NCBI GenBank assembly: GCA_965262565.1 | Contig: CBDHFQ010000005.1 | Span: 1 to 64,000, forward strand | Source: CBDHFQ01 sp965262565 | GTDB lineage: Bacteria > Bacteroidota > Bacteroidia > J057 | Length of the DNA stretch: 64,000 nucleotides | Direction: 5' to 3' | Shown: positions 25,648 to 33,888 of the stretch, one piece after another | Layout of the letters: each line of letters begins with the position of its first letter | How positions within the stretch are numbered: the first letter of the stretch is position 1 | Program-made: the position numbers and the translations under genes | The notes under the pieces: model-generated | What the model was told of the DNA's origin: nothing | Seen by the model: the letters and a program-made list of their open reading frames with translations, nothing else | Databases searched by the model: none

Positions 25648-28095
25648 TTATGTCTCTTTATCTAGCTCAAAATCAATCCCCAGCATTCCAACTTTTCTTT
25701 CATCGGACCTTTCCGTATCTCCTCCACTAACATAGGCATGCCCTACATTCAGCTCTCCCAACATTTCACCTATAATATAATTTAAATCATTTCGACTAGT
25801 AACAAAAGGTAATAACTTCTCATAGCGCTCTTTCACTCCTTGCCAATCTACTTGATGAAGTTGGGAGTCGTAAAAAAAATCCCTTTCTATTCTCCAGGCT
25901 TCGTAAAAAATCTGTTTCCACTCTTCCCTAGGATCTATCAGCATTTCCATATCACTAGTGTTTATTTGCCCATCACCGATAACAAAACCTGGGAAAAGAT
26001 CAATTATTCCATAAATATCTCCACTTTTATACATTACTTTTTTCCCATCAGCGGAGACTACAAAATCTTCAACCCCTTCGATAATTACTGCCTCTTCTTT
26101 CGTTTCTAAGTCAAACTGTTTGAGTGTGCAGGTTTCGGAAGATAAATCCAGATTAACTGCTGCCATATTCTTTTCCAGCGAAACAAGCTTCTCTCCCGAC
26201 AGAGTGGATTCTTTTAATTCCATTAGATGAAAGGGGATTCTAACGGCCCTATATTCAAATCCTTCGACATCAATCGTCACCTTTTTCTCTTCTTCCAGCC
26301 CATCTTCATCTTCCCCTTCTTTATCTTCATCTTCGTTAATTTCTTTATCATCAGGTAGATCAGAAGTTTCTTCTTTTTGAACAATATCTTTTATTTCTTC
26401 CTCCTCAGGTTCCTCTAATTCATCTTCCAAAGATTCTTCCTCAGTCCCTTCATCATCATTTTTAGGTGCTACAGGAGAAGGAGTATGTTTATTTAAGGTT
26501 ACTCCATACAATTGGGAACCTCCGAAAATGGCAGCTAATATTTGTAATCCAGGGGAAAACGTTTGAAAATCTCTATTTGAATAAAAATACAAATACTTCC
26601 CATCTTCGCTAAACTCGGGCATATTGTCGTTATAAAACCCACTGGTCAAAGTATAATCCTCCTCCTCCTTTGTATCGAATACTTTAATTTGAGCATTCGC
26701 CAAATTCTTGTTTTTCGTATAGGTGATCCATCTGCTGTCAGGAGACCATTTATAGTGGCGCAGTTCGAAGTACTCATCTCTATCTACTAGCATTAACTCT
26801 CCTTCTTCTATACAAATATTAAATAGCGAGCCTGTTTTATCTGAAAATGCAATTTGCTTACTATCAGGGGACCAAACGGGATTATAGTAGAAAGTTTGAC
26901 TATCGAAGGTTAATTGTTTAACCTCTCCTTTTCCATCTGCTGGCATGATATATAGCTCATATTCTCCGGTATTATCCGCAAAATAGGCGATAAATTTACC
27001 ATCTGGAGACCAAACAGGATATCTTGATGAAACTCCGGAAGTCGGTGTTAAATTTCGAATATATCCTTCTTTTTGAGGAACAGTGATGATTTTTCCTCTT
27101 GCACAGAACAGTGCTCTTTTTCCGGAGGGAGATAGAGAGAACGCTGAAATATAGGGTTGAAGAGGCTTATAGGTAGGCCTGGTACTGATTAAATCAGAAG
27201 GGACTTTAACGGATACCGTTTGAATGTTATGATCTCTTAATCTCAGTAGATATAATTTCCCTCCATTTTCAAAAACAATATCTTCTGGTCCTTTGCTGGG
27301 AAATTTCACATCGAACTCAGAGAAATAGGTAATCTGAGTTACTCTTTTAGTTTTTGTATGATAAGAATAAATGTTTAATCGTGCATGTGAGCCTCTATCA
27401 CTTAAAAAGTAAATTTCATCTTTGTACCACATAGGAATGGCATCTGTCCCCGGATAATCAGTGATTCTATATGCACTATCTTTTTTTACATCATAAATCC
27501 AGAGTTCACTTGCCTGACCTCCTTGATATCTTTTCCATGTTCTGAATTGCCTGTTCAAATATTGAAAAGCGATTTTATCTCCCTCTTGATTAAAGCTCCC
27601 AAATTCCCCATAAAAAAGAGGAAGTTTTGAGGGTAATCCACCCGGAACAGGTTGCTTGAAAAATTGTGCAAATCTAGGGGAAGGACTCTCCATGGATGAA
27701 GCCATCAAAATAGAGTTTCCGTCAGGATACCAGTCTACTATTCGCTCTTCATCCGGATGATGCGTGACTCTTTCAGGCTCTCCACCTTGTGAAGGAATAG
27801 TGTAAATATCCTGATTTCCATCATAATTTCCAGTGAAAGCTATTTGACTTCCATCAGGTGAAAAACGAGGAAATTTTTCCATCCCCTTAGCGGAGGTAAT
27901 TCTTCTGGCTACCCCACCTGTTTTGGGAACTATCCACAAATCCTCTGCGTAAACGAAAGAAATCTGTTCAGAACTGACTGTAGGAAATCTTAGCATCAAT
28001 GCATCAGGCTGTATAGTCCTCTCTTGACTACTTATATTTAATACATAAAAAATACTGAAGAATACTAAACATACTGAATGAGTGACAATCTTCAT
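25648..28095 (-). CDS. tricorn-like S41 protease, N-terminal fragment (frameshift-split)
   Basis: 815 aa with a signal peptide (VCLVFFSIFYVLNISSQ), then a beta-propeller region of tricorn/TolB-type blades (RFSPDGSQIAFTGNYDGNQD, WSPDGKFIAYFADNTGEYEL, WSPDSKQIAFSD). There is a very acidic insert at about residues 545-610, then the helical start of the catalytic region with GELNVGHAYVSGGD, which carries the expected catalytic His. It stops at FELDKET. Skipping one base (the T of the TAA stop) continues directly into the PDZ and protease domain. The intact protein would be about 1,120 aa and periplasmic. This is either a pseudogene, a recent mutation or a sequencing error. Confidence 0.8.
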   Translation of the reverse strand: MKIVTHSVCLVFFSIFYVLNISSQERTIQPDALMLRFPTVSSEQISFVYAEDLWIVPKTGGVARRITSAKGMEKFPRFSPDGSQIAFTGNYDGNQDIYTIPSQGGEPERVTHHPDEERIVDWYPDGNSILMASSMESPSPRFAQFFKQPVPGGLPSKLPLFYGEFGSFNQEGDKIAFQYLNRQFRTWKRYQGGQASELWIYDVKKDSAYRITDYPGTDAIPMWYKDEIYFLSDRGSHARLNIYSYHTKTKRVTQITYFSEFDVKFPSKGPEDIVFENGGKLYLLRLRDHNIQTVSVKVPSDLISTRPTYKPLQPYISAFSLSPSGKRALFCARGKIITVPQKEGYIRNLTPTSGVSSRYPVWSPDGKFIAYFADNTGEYELYIMPADGKGEVKQLTFDSQTFYYNPVWSPDSKQIAFSDKTGSLFNICIEEGELMLVDRDEYFELRHYKWSPDSRWITYTKNKNLANAQIKVFDTKEEEDYTLTSGFYNDNMPEFSEDGKYLYFYSNRDFQTFSPGLQILAAIFGGSQLYGVTLNKHTPSPVAPKNDDEGTEEESLEDELEEPEEEEIKDIVQKEETSDLPDDKEINEDEDKEGEDEDGLEEEKKVTIDVEGFEYRAVRIPFHLMELKESTLSGEKLVSLEKNMAAVNLDLSSETCTLKQFDLETKEEAVIIEGVEDFVVSADGKKVMYKSGDIYGIIDLFPGFVIGDGQINTSDMEMLIDPREEWKQIFYEAWRIERDFFYDSQLHQVDWQGVKERYEKLLPFVTSRNDLNYIIGEMLGELNVGHAYVSGGDTERSDERKVGMLGIDFELDKET

Positions 28096-28179
28096 GGCAA
28101 GGAATACGTTACTTGTAATTGAGTTTTCTTCATCATAGTGTTATCACCTTTCCCAGGTTTCTAAAGGGTAAAGAATCAC

Positions 28180-29013
28180 ATGAGAAAAGTTATTAGGAAC
28201 ACCATAATATTTTTGTTATTAAGTATCTGTACCCAAGTTGGAGGTATCCTATTTCTTGCTTATTTAATTATAATAAGGCTAATATTCAAGTATATCGTTT
28301 CAAAAGCTTTTATTTTTTTTATTCGCCTTGTGGGTTTTCCTCTGCTTTACTTCCTATTTACCCTCTTAATTATTCCTAATGTGGCCTCCTTTTTTGGTAG
28401 GTTTCCACTTCCCATTTCCCCTGCCTCTACTTTTTCTATTCAACCCGCTCATTCATTTTATTGGTTAGCGAACAGACATTATGTAAAGAAGGAATTGTTG
28501 GCCATACTTCAGGCAAGCAGCACTCAACTTCAGCAAACATATCCTGACATGGTACTTACTTATATGGATGCGGGATTTCCCTTTTGGGATTTATTCCCTA
28601 TGTGGCCACATTTAAGTCATGCTGATGGGAATAAAGTAGATTTGGCATTTATTTATTGGGACAAAGCAGAAAAAAAATCCATTTATAAAGCGGGTAGTCT
28701 ATTAGGGTATGGTTTATATGAAACACCGAAACATGGAGAAGTGAATTATCCAGCTATTTGTGAAAAGAAAGGATATAGATATTATAATATTATCTCGAAA
28801 TGGTTCCCAGTAAAAGTCGCGAAAACGATAGAGCTAGATCAGGCAAGAACTAAATCGTTCATTAGCGTACTCTCTCATCATCCCAAGACAGGCAAAATTT
28901 TTATAGAGCCCCACTTGAAAACTCGCCTTGGTTTAGGGCAAAATTCGAAAGTTCGATTTCACGGATGTCAAGCGATCAGGCACGATGATCACATACATTT
29001 ACAAGCTTTATAA
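28180..29013 (+). CDS. membrane protein with LAS-type (MepA/D-Ala-D-Ala peptidase-like) domain
   Basis: 277 aa. Two or three hydrophobic helices (about residues 8-75) anchor it, and the C-terminal ~200 residues face outward or inward as a soluble domain. It contains SHADGNKVDLAFIYW, matching the H-x6-D of LAS metallopeptidases, and ends with RHDDHIHLQAL, matching their H-x-H zinc ligand pair. The LAS fold cuts peptidoglycan peptides (MepA, VanX/VanY). Zinc ligation by these three residues is inferred; the sequence is otherwise diverged. It sits at the start of the plus-strand signalling island, 174 bases before the sigma factor, and may or may not belong to it. Confidence 0.6.
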   Translation: MRKVIRNTIIFLLLSICTQVGGILFLAYLIIIRLIFKYIVSKAFIFFIRLVGFPLLYFLFTLLIIPNVASFFGRFPLPISPASTFSIQPAHSFYWLANRHYVKKELLAILQASSTQLQQTYPDMVLTYMDAGFPFWDLFPMWPHLSHADGNKVDLAFIYWDKAEKKSIYKAGSLLGYGLYETPKHGEVNYPAICEKKGYRYYNIISKWFPVKVAKTIELDQARTKSFISVLSHHPKTGKIFIEPHLKTRLGLGQNSKVRFHGCQAIRHDDHIHLQAL

Positions 29014-29187
29014 AAAATTATATAGATTTTTTTTGCCGTTGGTGATGACATTGTGATTTAATTGTTCGATGAATGGGTAAATAATTTGAAACGTTCATTG
29101 TCAATTTAATAAGTAAAATTTGAGATGATGTGATAAGTTTTAGTAGTTTCATTGTCATATTACCCATTTTCATCAAAATGCGAACTC

Positions 29188-29781
29188 ATGGCCGGTAAGG
29201 AGGCAATTAATTACTGCAAGAAAGAGTTTCCCACAGAGGAAATTCTCATCCAGGCAATCAAATCTGGAAATAGACAGGCTGAAGGATGTTTATTTAGGAT
29301 GCTATACAAAAGTTCTATTCAGTCTGTTAGGAAATACGTCATCTCTAACAATGGTAATGAAGAAGCTGTTAAAGACTTGTTCCAGGATGCGTATCTAATT
29401 TTCCGGAGACAGATCGTAGAAGGGACATTTGAGTACAGACATAACACAAAGCTTAGTACCTATTTTTATAGGGTTTGTGCGAATAGGTGGATTGATGAAT
29501 TAAGGAAAAAGTACAGAAGAGAAGCACCAGATGAGCCAAGAGTTTTCCATGATCCTGAAGCTAGAAGCCAGGAAGCTATCATTATAGAAGAAGAAGAAAC
29601 TACAGATATAAGATTAATGGTTCGCGAACTCGGAGAAATATGTTATCGAATTCTTACGCTGTATTATTGGCATAAATGGGATTTAGAAAGTATTGCTTCC
29701 GAGATGAATAGAACCCCGGAGACTGTGAAAAATCAAAAATACAGATGCATGAAGCGCCTTAGAGAAAAATGCAATGTTTAA
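29188..29781 (+). CDS. ECF-type RNA polymerase sigma-70 factor
   Basis: I chose the ATG at 29188 (MAGKEAINYCKKEF, 197 aa). A longer frame needs a TTG start. Region 2 is seen around LFQDAYLIFRRQIVEG and KLSTYFYRVCANRWIDELRK, and region 4 around ILTLYYWHKWDLESIASEMN with RTPETVKNQKYRCMKRLR as the -35 recognition helix-turn-helix. ECF sigma factors are held by anti-sigma factors, and the next gene looks like one. The pair opens the island of kinase, FHA and PP2C genes, which suggests that this sigma factor controls it. That regulatory link is inference. Confidence 0.9.
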   Translation: MAGKEAINYCKKEFPTEEILIQAIKSGNRQAEGCLFRMLYKSSIQSVRKYVISNNGNEEAVKDLFQDAYLIFRRQIVEGTFEYRHNTKLSTYFYRVCANRWIDELRKKYRREAPDEPRVFHDPEARSQEAIIIEEEETTDIRLMVRELGEICYRILTLYYWHKWDLESIASEMNRTPETVKNQKYRCMKRLREKCNV

Positions 29782-29816
29782 CAATTACATTCCTATAAAG
29801 GATAAAGAAAAAAAAG

Positions 29817-30647
29817 ATGAACCTAAGTGAAAATCAATTTCAGGAAATAGAAGCATATTTGCTCAATGATTTAGATAATGATGCTAAACAAGCCTTTAAG
29901 CATCGACTTGAATCAGATAATGTACTATCGAAGGAAGTAAATATCCATAGTAAACTGGTCCAAGCGATAGAAGAGTGTGCATTAGAAGACGAAATAGGTC
30001 TATTATTCGATGAGTTGGAAAGTCAGGAAAAAATTAAACCTTTTGTTCCTCCTGCCACTGCGAAGACATCACAAGCCAGTAAGGTAGTTACTTTTCAACC
30101 ATCTGCAAGGAGATATATGATTGCAGCAGCAGTGGTATTATTAATGGTAATGGCAGCAGGATTGCTTTTATTGAATGGCCCTGATCAATTGTCTCCTACC
30201 ATGGCGCAAACTGAGGAAGTGGAACAAGATGTAGAATCAGAAACCAAGCAAGTAGAGATTCAATCGGAAGCATTTGCATCTATCAATCCAAACCAGACTA
30301 ATACAGAACCAGTTTGGATGTATCCTGAGGGAAATTCTGTAGTACTTTCTTCTAACAAGCCAGAGGAAAATGCTACTACTTCCAATCAAATGAAAGTCTT
30401 CTCTGCAAATAATCGTTTCGGAGTTGCCCCGTTTGAGGTCTTATTCGAATCTTCTCTGGAAAATGTAGCATCGTATTCATGGAATTTTGGCGACGGAAAT
30501 CAGGCTTTAAGTGCTACGCCTAGTCATGTGTATACTGAAGCAGGAAAGTATTCTATTACTCTGATCATAACAGATAAACAAGGAAAGAAGGACACATTAT
30601 CAATACCTGATTTTATTACTGTACTTCCTTCATCAAACAATGAATAA
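29817..30647 (+). CDS. anti-sigma-like membrane protein with PKD domain
   Basis: 276 aa. The N-terminal 75 residues are helical and resemble the cytoplasmic part of anti-sigma factors (EIEAYLLNDLDNDAKQAFKH, then LESDNVLSKEV). A single membrane helix follows at about 99-120 (RYMIAAAVVLLMVMAAGLLL). After a linker rich in E, Q and N comes a PKD domain at about 195-270, with ANNRFGVAPFEVLFESS, YSWNFGDGNQ and HVYTEAGKYSITLII. It lies 35 bases after the sigma factor. The likely layout is sigma binding inside and the PKD domain in the periplasm, perhaps as a sensor. A zinc-finger HxxxCxxC is absent. Confidence 0.75.
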   Translation: MNLSENQFQEIEAYLLNDLDNDAKQAFKHRLESDNVLSKEVNIHSKLVQAIEECALEDEIGLLFDELESQEKIKPFVPPATAKTSQASKVVTFQPSARRYMIAAAVVLLMVMAAGLLLLNGPDQLSPTMAQTEEVEQDVESETKQVEIQSEAFASINPNQTNTEPVWMYPEGNSVVLSSNKPEENATTSNQMKVFSANNRFGVAPFEVLFESSLENVASYSWNFGDGNQALSATPSHVYTEAGKYSITLIITDKQGKKDTLSIPDFITVLPSSNNE

Positions 30648-30718
30648 AACGAAAAACCTGGTTCATAAAAAGCTCAAAAAGTTAAGTAGGTCATTTCTCT
30701 TTTCAATATGTATATGAA

Positions 30719-32095
30719 GTGAAAAAAAGTAAGCATACTTCAGAAAAATCCCGAGCTACTAAACAAAAAGTCAATAAGCAGGAATTTCTTCCTGCTTATA
30801 CCCTTTATTTTTTATCCAGTACTAAATCTAACAAGGTAGGAGACAAACGGCAAATTTCGGAGGCTTACATCGAGTTAGGAAGGGATAATTCCTGTATCAT
30901 AAATGTAGGAGAACAATACCCTACTGTCAGCAGAAAGCATGCGTCCATTAGCCTAAAGGATAATCAAATTGTTTTAAAGCATATGGGTAAGAACCCCACG
31001 CTTGTAAACGGTCAGGTAATTGAAGATATATGGTATCTTCAAAAGGGAGATGAATTTCAACTTTCCAAGAAAGGACCTATATTTAAGCTCTATCAAACAC
31101 ACGATAATGAACATAGGAAGACCTCATCCCGAACAGAGAAAACAGGACTAACCGCTAAAATTCAGCAATTATCCCAAAAAGCTATTCGTCCTTACCAATA
31201 CGCCCTTTTTGCTGCTCTCGGTCTATTTCTAGTCTTCTTTATCACTGCGATTATTTACATTTTCCGAACAAATGTTAAAGATAAAACTGTACTCTCCTAT
31301 TCGGGGCAGCCAATGGAAAAGTCTATTAACGTCGCAAGTAAATTACCCGAAGAAGCTGTCTTTCTGATAATATTGCAAAAAGTAACATTTCAATACCCCA
31401 ATGGAAAAACTGAGGAAATAGATATTTCAGAAAGAACCATTTCCGGAACAGGATTCCTCTGTAATGATGGCAAGTTCGTTACTGCAAGACATGTCATTCA
31501 ATTTTGGAAAGGGTTGAAGGCTAGCTCATCTTCAAATCAACAACTAACTTATGACCTTTATACAGATATCAATGTTAAAGAGCAGGAAGGCGTAAATGTA
31601 TCCGTTGAATTTGTAGCCATCCCTCCTAAAGGTAAAGAGGTAATATTTTCATCTGATTCTGCTGTGTACGTTACTTCTATCGATAGAGTGAGTGCTCCAT
31701 TTAACTACAGAGGCAGAAAAGCCAAGGTTTCATTTCTCAATCAGAAAACGGATTGGCTATACATTCAAACTGATAAAAATTCTCCATTAAGGTACGATAA
31801 GGAATATGCAAATGCTTTAACGAAAGGAGAAAAATTATATATTTTAGGTTACTCGTTGGGATTTAGTAAACAAGAAATAGAGCGGGGAATTGAACCACTT
31901 TACAGTGAATCTACCGTTTCTCAATCAGGAATTTTGAGAGGGATGATTAGTATATCTGATAGAAATTTTGAGAGAGGAAATTCCGGAGGTCCGGTATTTG
32001 TCAGGAAGAATAATCAATTTACTGTTATTGGGATAGTTTCTTCTCAGGAATCGACTTCTCTGGGTAGTGTCATTCCCATTTCTTCGATTAAATAA
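30719..32095 (+). CDS. FHA-domain membrane trypsin-like serine protease
   Basis: 458 aa, probable GTG start at 30719. The FHA domain is at about residues 20-125 (IELGRDNSCIINVGEQYPTVSRKHASISL, split here as YIELGRDN and VSRKHAS; then KGDEFQLSKKGPIFKL). A membrane helix follows at about 160-182. The rest is a trypsin-like domain with the full triad: H258 in VTARHVIQF, D345 in KTDWLYIQ, and S422 in RGNSGGPVF. The layout suggests a phosphothreonine-reading cytoplasmic FHA coupled to a periplasmic protease. It lies in the island between the anti-sigma-like gene and PP2C. The target protein is unknown. Confidence 0.85.
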   Translation: MKKSKHTSEKSRATKQKVNKQEFLPAYTLYFLSSTKSNKVGDKRQISEAYIELGRDNSCIINVGEQYPTVSRKHASISLKDNQIVLKHMGKNPTLVNGQVIEDIWYLQKGDEFQLSKKGPIFKLYQTHDNEHRKTSSRTEKTGLTAKIQQLSQKAIRPYQYALFAALGLFLVFFITAIIYIFRTNVKDKTVLSYSGQPMEKSINVASKLPEEAVFLIILQKVTFQYPNGKTEEIDISERTISGTGFLCNDGKFVTARHVIQFWKGLKASSSSNQQLTYDLYTDINVKEQEGVNVSVEFVAIPPKGKEVIFSSDSAVYVTSIDRVSAPFNYRGRKAKVSFLNQKTDWLYIQTDKNSPLRYDKEYANALTKGEKLYILGYSLGFSKQEIERGIEPLYSESTVSQSGILRGMISISDRNFERGNSGGPVFVRKNNQFTVIGIVSSQESTSLGSVIPISSIK

Positions 32096-32124
32096 CTTTA
32101 TTATTGGATGGATTGTGTCATGAA

Positions 32125-33111
32125 ATGAAAAGGAGTATGTTACACTCAACCGTTATTAAACTTTCAGGGCTTTCTGATGTGGGTAAAGTAAGGCAACTCA
32201 ATGAAGATCGCATATTAATGAGCCCAGCCATAAAGTCAGAAATATGGATTTCCTCGACTGATGAGGCTGGTAGTTCCAACCCCATTGAAGTAGATGAGTG
32301 GGGTTCTCTTATGATGATTGCCGACGGAATGGGAGGAGCCAAGGCTGGAGAAGAGGCTTCCAATATTGCCACACAGCGTATCCAACAATTTTTTTCTTCT
32401 ATCAGCGATATTCCTAATGATGAGGCATCCATCCATCAGAAACTCAAAGATGCTATCCTTGGAGCCCATTATCAAATTATCGAACATGTAGCAAAGCATC
32501 CTCAATTGGAAGGGATGGGTACTACCATAATTATTGCCTGGATCATAGGAGATATGGCATATTTTGGGTGGATTGGTGATAGCAGAGCCTATTTATTTAG
32601 GCCCGAGGAAGGCTTTTTTCTTCTTACAGATGATCACTCACTTGTATGGGAAGAGGTTAAACGTGGTAATTTAAGTCCTGAGCAGGCACGTTTACATCCG
32701 AATAGCAATATCATTACTCAAGCGCTGGGAGATCCTCAACAAATACCTTCTCCCGAGTTTAGAGATTTAAAAATTCTTCCGAATGATTGTATTTTACTCT
32801 GTAGCGATGGTCTGAATGGTATGGTTCCTGATGAAGAAATAGCTAATATCCTTACCCTTCCTATCACCCTTTGTGAAAGAAGTACCCTACTTATTAATAC
32901 GGCAAATGAAGCAGGTGGCGGAGACAATGTAAGTGTAGGAATTATCGAAATAGAATCTATCCATTCTCCATCAGCATCGAATGCTGAACATGAAGAGGAG
33001 GAGAATTCTGACTATCAGGATTCTTCAGGCAAATTTTTTAAAAGCTGGATGTTTATTTTAGCCAGTTTGATAATTTTAGGGTTTGTTATTTTCCTATTTT
33101 GGTTTACCTAA
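32125..33111 (+). CDS. PP2C-family Ser/Thr protein phosphatase, membrane-anchored
   Basis: I chose the ATG at 32125 (MKRSMLHSTVIKL, 328 aa). All PP2C metal motifs are present: DVGKVRQLNEDR, IADGMGGAKAGEEAS, GMGTTIIIAW, GWIGDSRAYLFR, CSDGLNGMVPDEEI and GGGDNVSVGII. A C-terminal membrane helix (MFILASLIILGFVIFLFWF) anchors the enzyme. It dephosphorylates Ser/Thr substrates and is the natural eraser for the kinases encoded downstream. It starts 29 bases after the FHA protease gene on the same strand. It resembles the stand-alone PppA/Stp1-like phosphatases that accompany bacterial Hanks kinases. Confidence 0.92.
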   Translation: MKRSMLHSTVIKLSGLSDVGKVRQLNEDRILMSPAIKSEIWISSTDEAGSSNPIEVDEWGSLMMIADGMGGAKAGEEASNIATQRIQQFFSSISDIPNDEASIHQKLKDAILGAHYQIIEHVAKHPQLEGMGTTIIIAWIIGDMAYFGWIGDSRAYLFRPEEGFFLLTDDHSLVWEEVKRGNLSPEQARLHPNSNIITQALGDPQQIPSPEFRDLKILPNDCILLCSDGLNGMVPDEEIANILTLPITLCERSTLLINTANEAGGGDNVSVGIIEIESIHSPSASNAEHEEEENSDYQDSSGKFFKSWMFILASLIILGFVIFLFWFT

Positions 33112-33182
33112 AGTTGTACTAACTTACAATATTATATGATGTGAAGTTATACTCCTTTATTTAATCAATTGCCTAACCAGAC

Positions 33183-33866
33183 ATGAAACGCTGTTCCAAC
33201 TGTGGATATATGAACTTGCAAACTGAAAGCGTATGCAAAAATTGTAATACTTCTTTAGATAAAGCTCATTCTTTCCATTTTCCACCTGCGGAAACTCAAA
33301 TGGTAGATCCCAAAGGTACTAAAGCAGAACCACTACCTATGGAATCCGAAGAGGCACCTGAAAAACGTCCCAGAAGGACAGAAGTTGTTTCCCAATCGTC
33401 TCATAATTCATCTTCCAAATCTAAGGATTCCGGAAGTTCTATTAAATCTTGCCCGGAATGTGATTACCCTGTGATGAGCCGTTCTACCTCTTGTCCAAAT
33501 TGTGGTCACAAATTTATCAGTGGCAAAGTGACTCCACCGAAAAAGACATTGAAACTCACTAATATAGAATCGATAGATGAAGCGGGACAAACAAAGGGAT
33601 TTTCATTGGTATCTGTAAAAAACAAAACAAGGAATCCATTTAGAGGTAATCATATTACCATTAACCGAAGAAATCTGGATCAAAATAATTTATCTATTTC
33701 TTCACAAGAGCACGTCAACATTTACCATAAGGATGGAAAATGGTATGCAAAAGATCTCAGTTCTAACGGAGCTACCTTCATACAATTAAAAGGCACTGTA
33801 GAATTGAAAGATGGAGATATGATTATCCTAGGAAACAAGATGTATCGTTTCGAAGCTGAATCTTGA
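33183..33866 (+). CDS. zinc-ribbon and FHA-domain protein
   Basis: 227 aa, soluble. There are two zinc ribbons: CSNCGYMNLQTESVCKNC at the N-terminus and CPECDYPVMSRSTSCPNC at about residues 97-114. The C-terminal 90 residues are an FHA-like beta sandwich (ISSQEHVNIYHKDGKWYAKD, LSSNGATFIQL, ELKDGDMIILGNKMYRFE). The usual Arg of the FHA binding loop is not obvious, so phosphopeptide binding is uncertain. A Ser/Lys-rich low-complexity stretch (about 60-95) joins the ribbons. It lies 22 bases upstream of a kinase that also starts with a zinc ribbon and ends in an FHA domain, so the pair probably function together. Confidence 0.8.
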   Translation: MKRCSNCGYMNLQTESVCKNCNTSLDKAHSFHFPPAETQMVDPKGTKAEPLPMESEEAPEKRPRRTEVVSQSSHNSSSKSKDSGSSIKSCPECDYPVMSRSTSCPNCGHKFISGKVTPPKKTLKLTNIESIDEAGQTKGFSLVSVKNKTRNPFRGNHITINRRNLDQNNLSISSQEHVNIYHKDGKWYAKDLSSNGATFIQLKGTVELKDGDMIILGNKMYRFEAES

Positions 33867-33888
33867 TGAATATTGGATTATTAATATT

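Noticed and set aside
25584..25700. Programmed frameshift in the tricorn-like gene
   Set aside because: The junction (ACA TAA AGC) is not a known slippery site and has no prfB-like signal; a simple one-base insertion is the better explanation.
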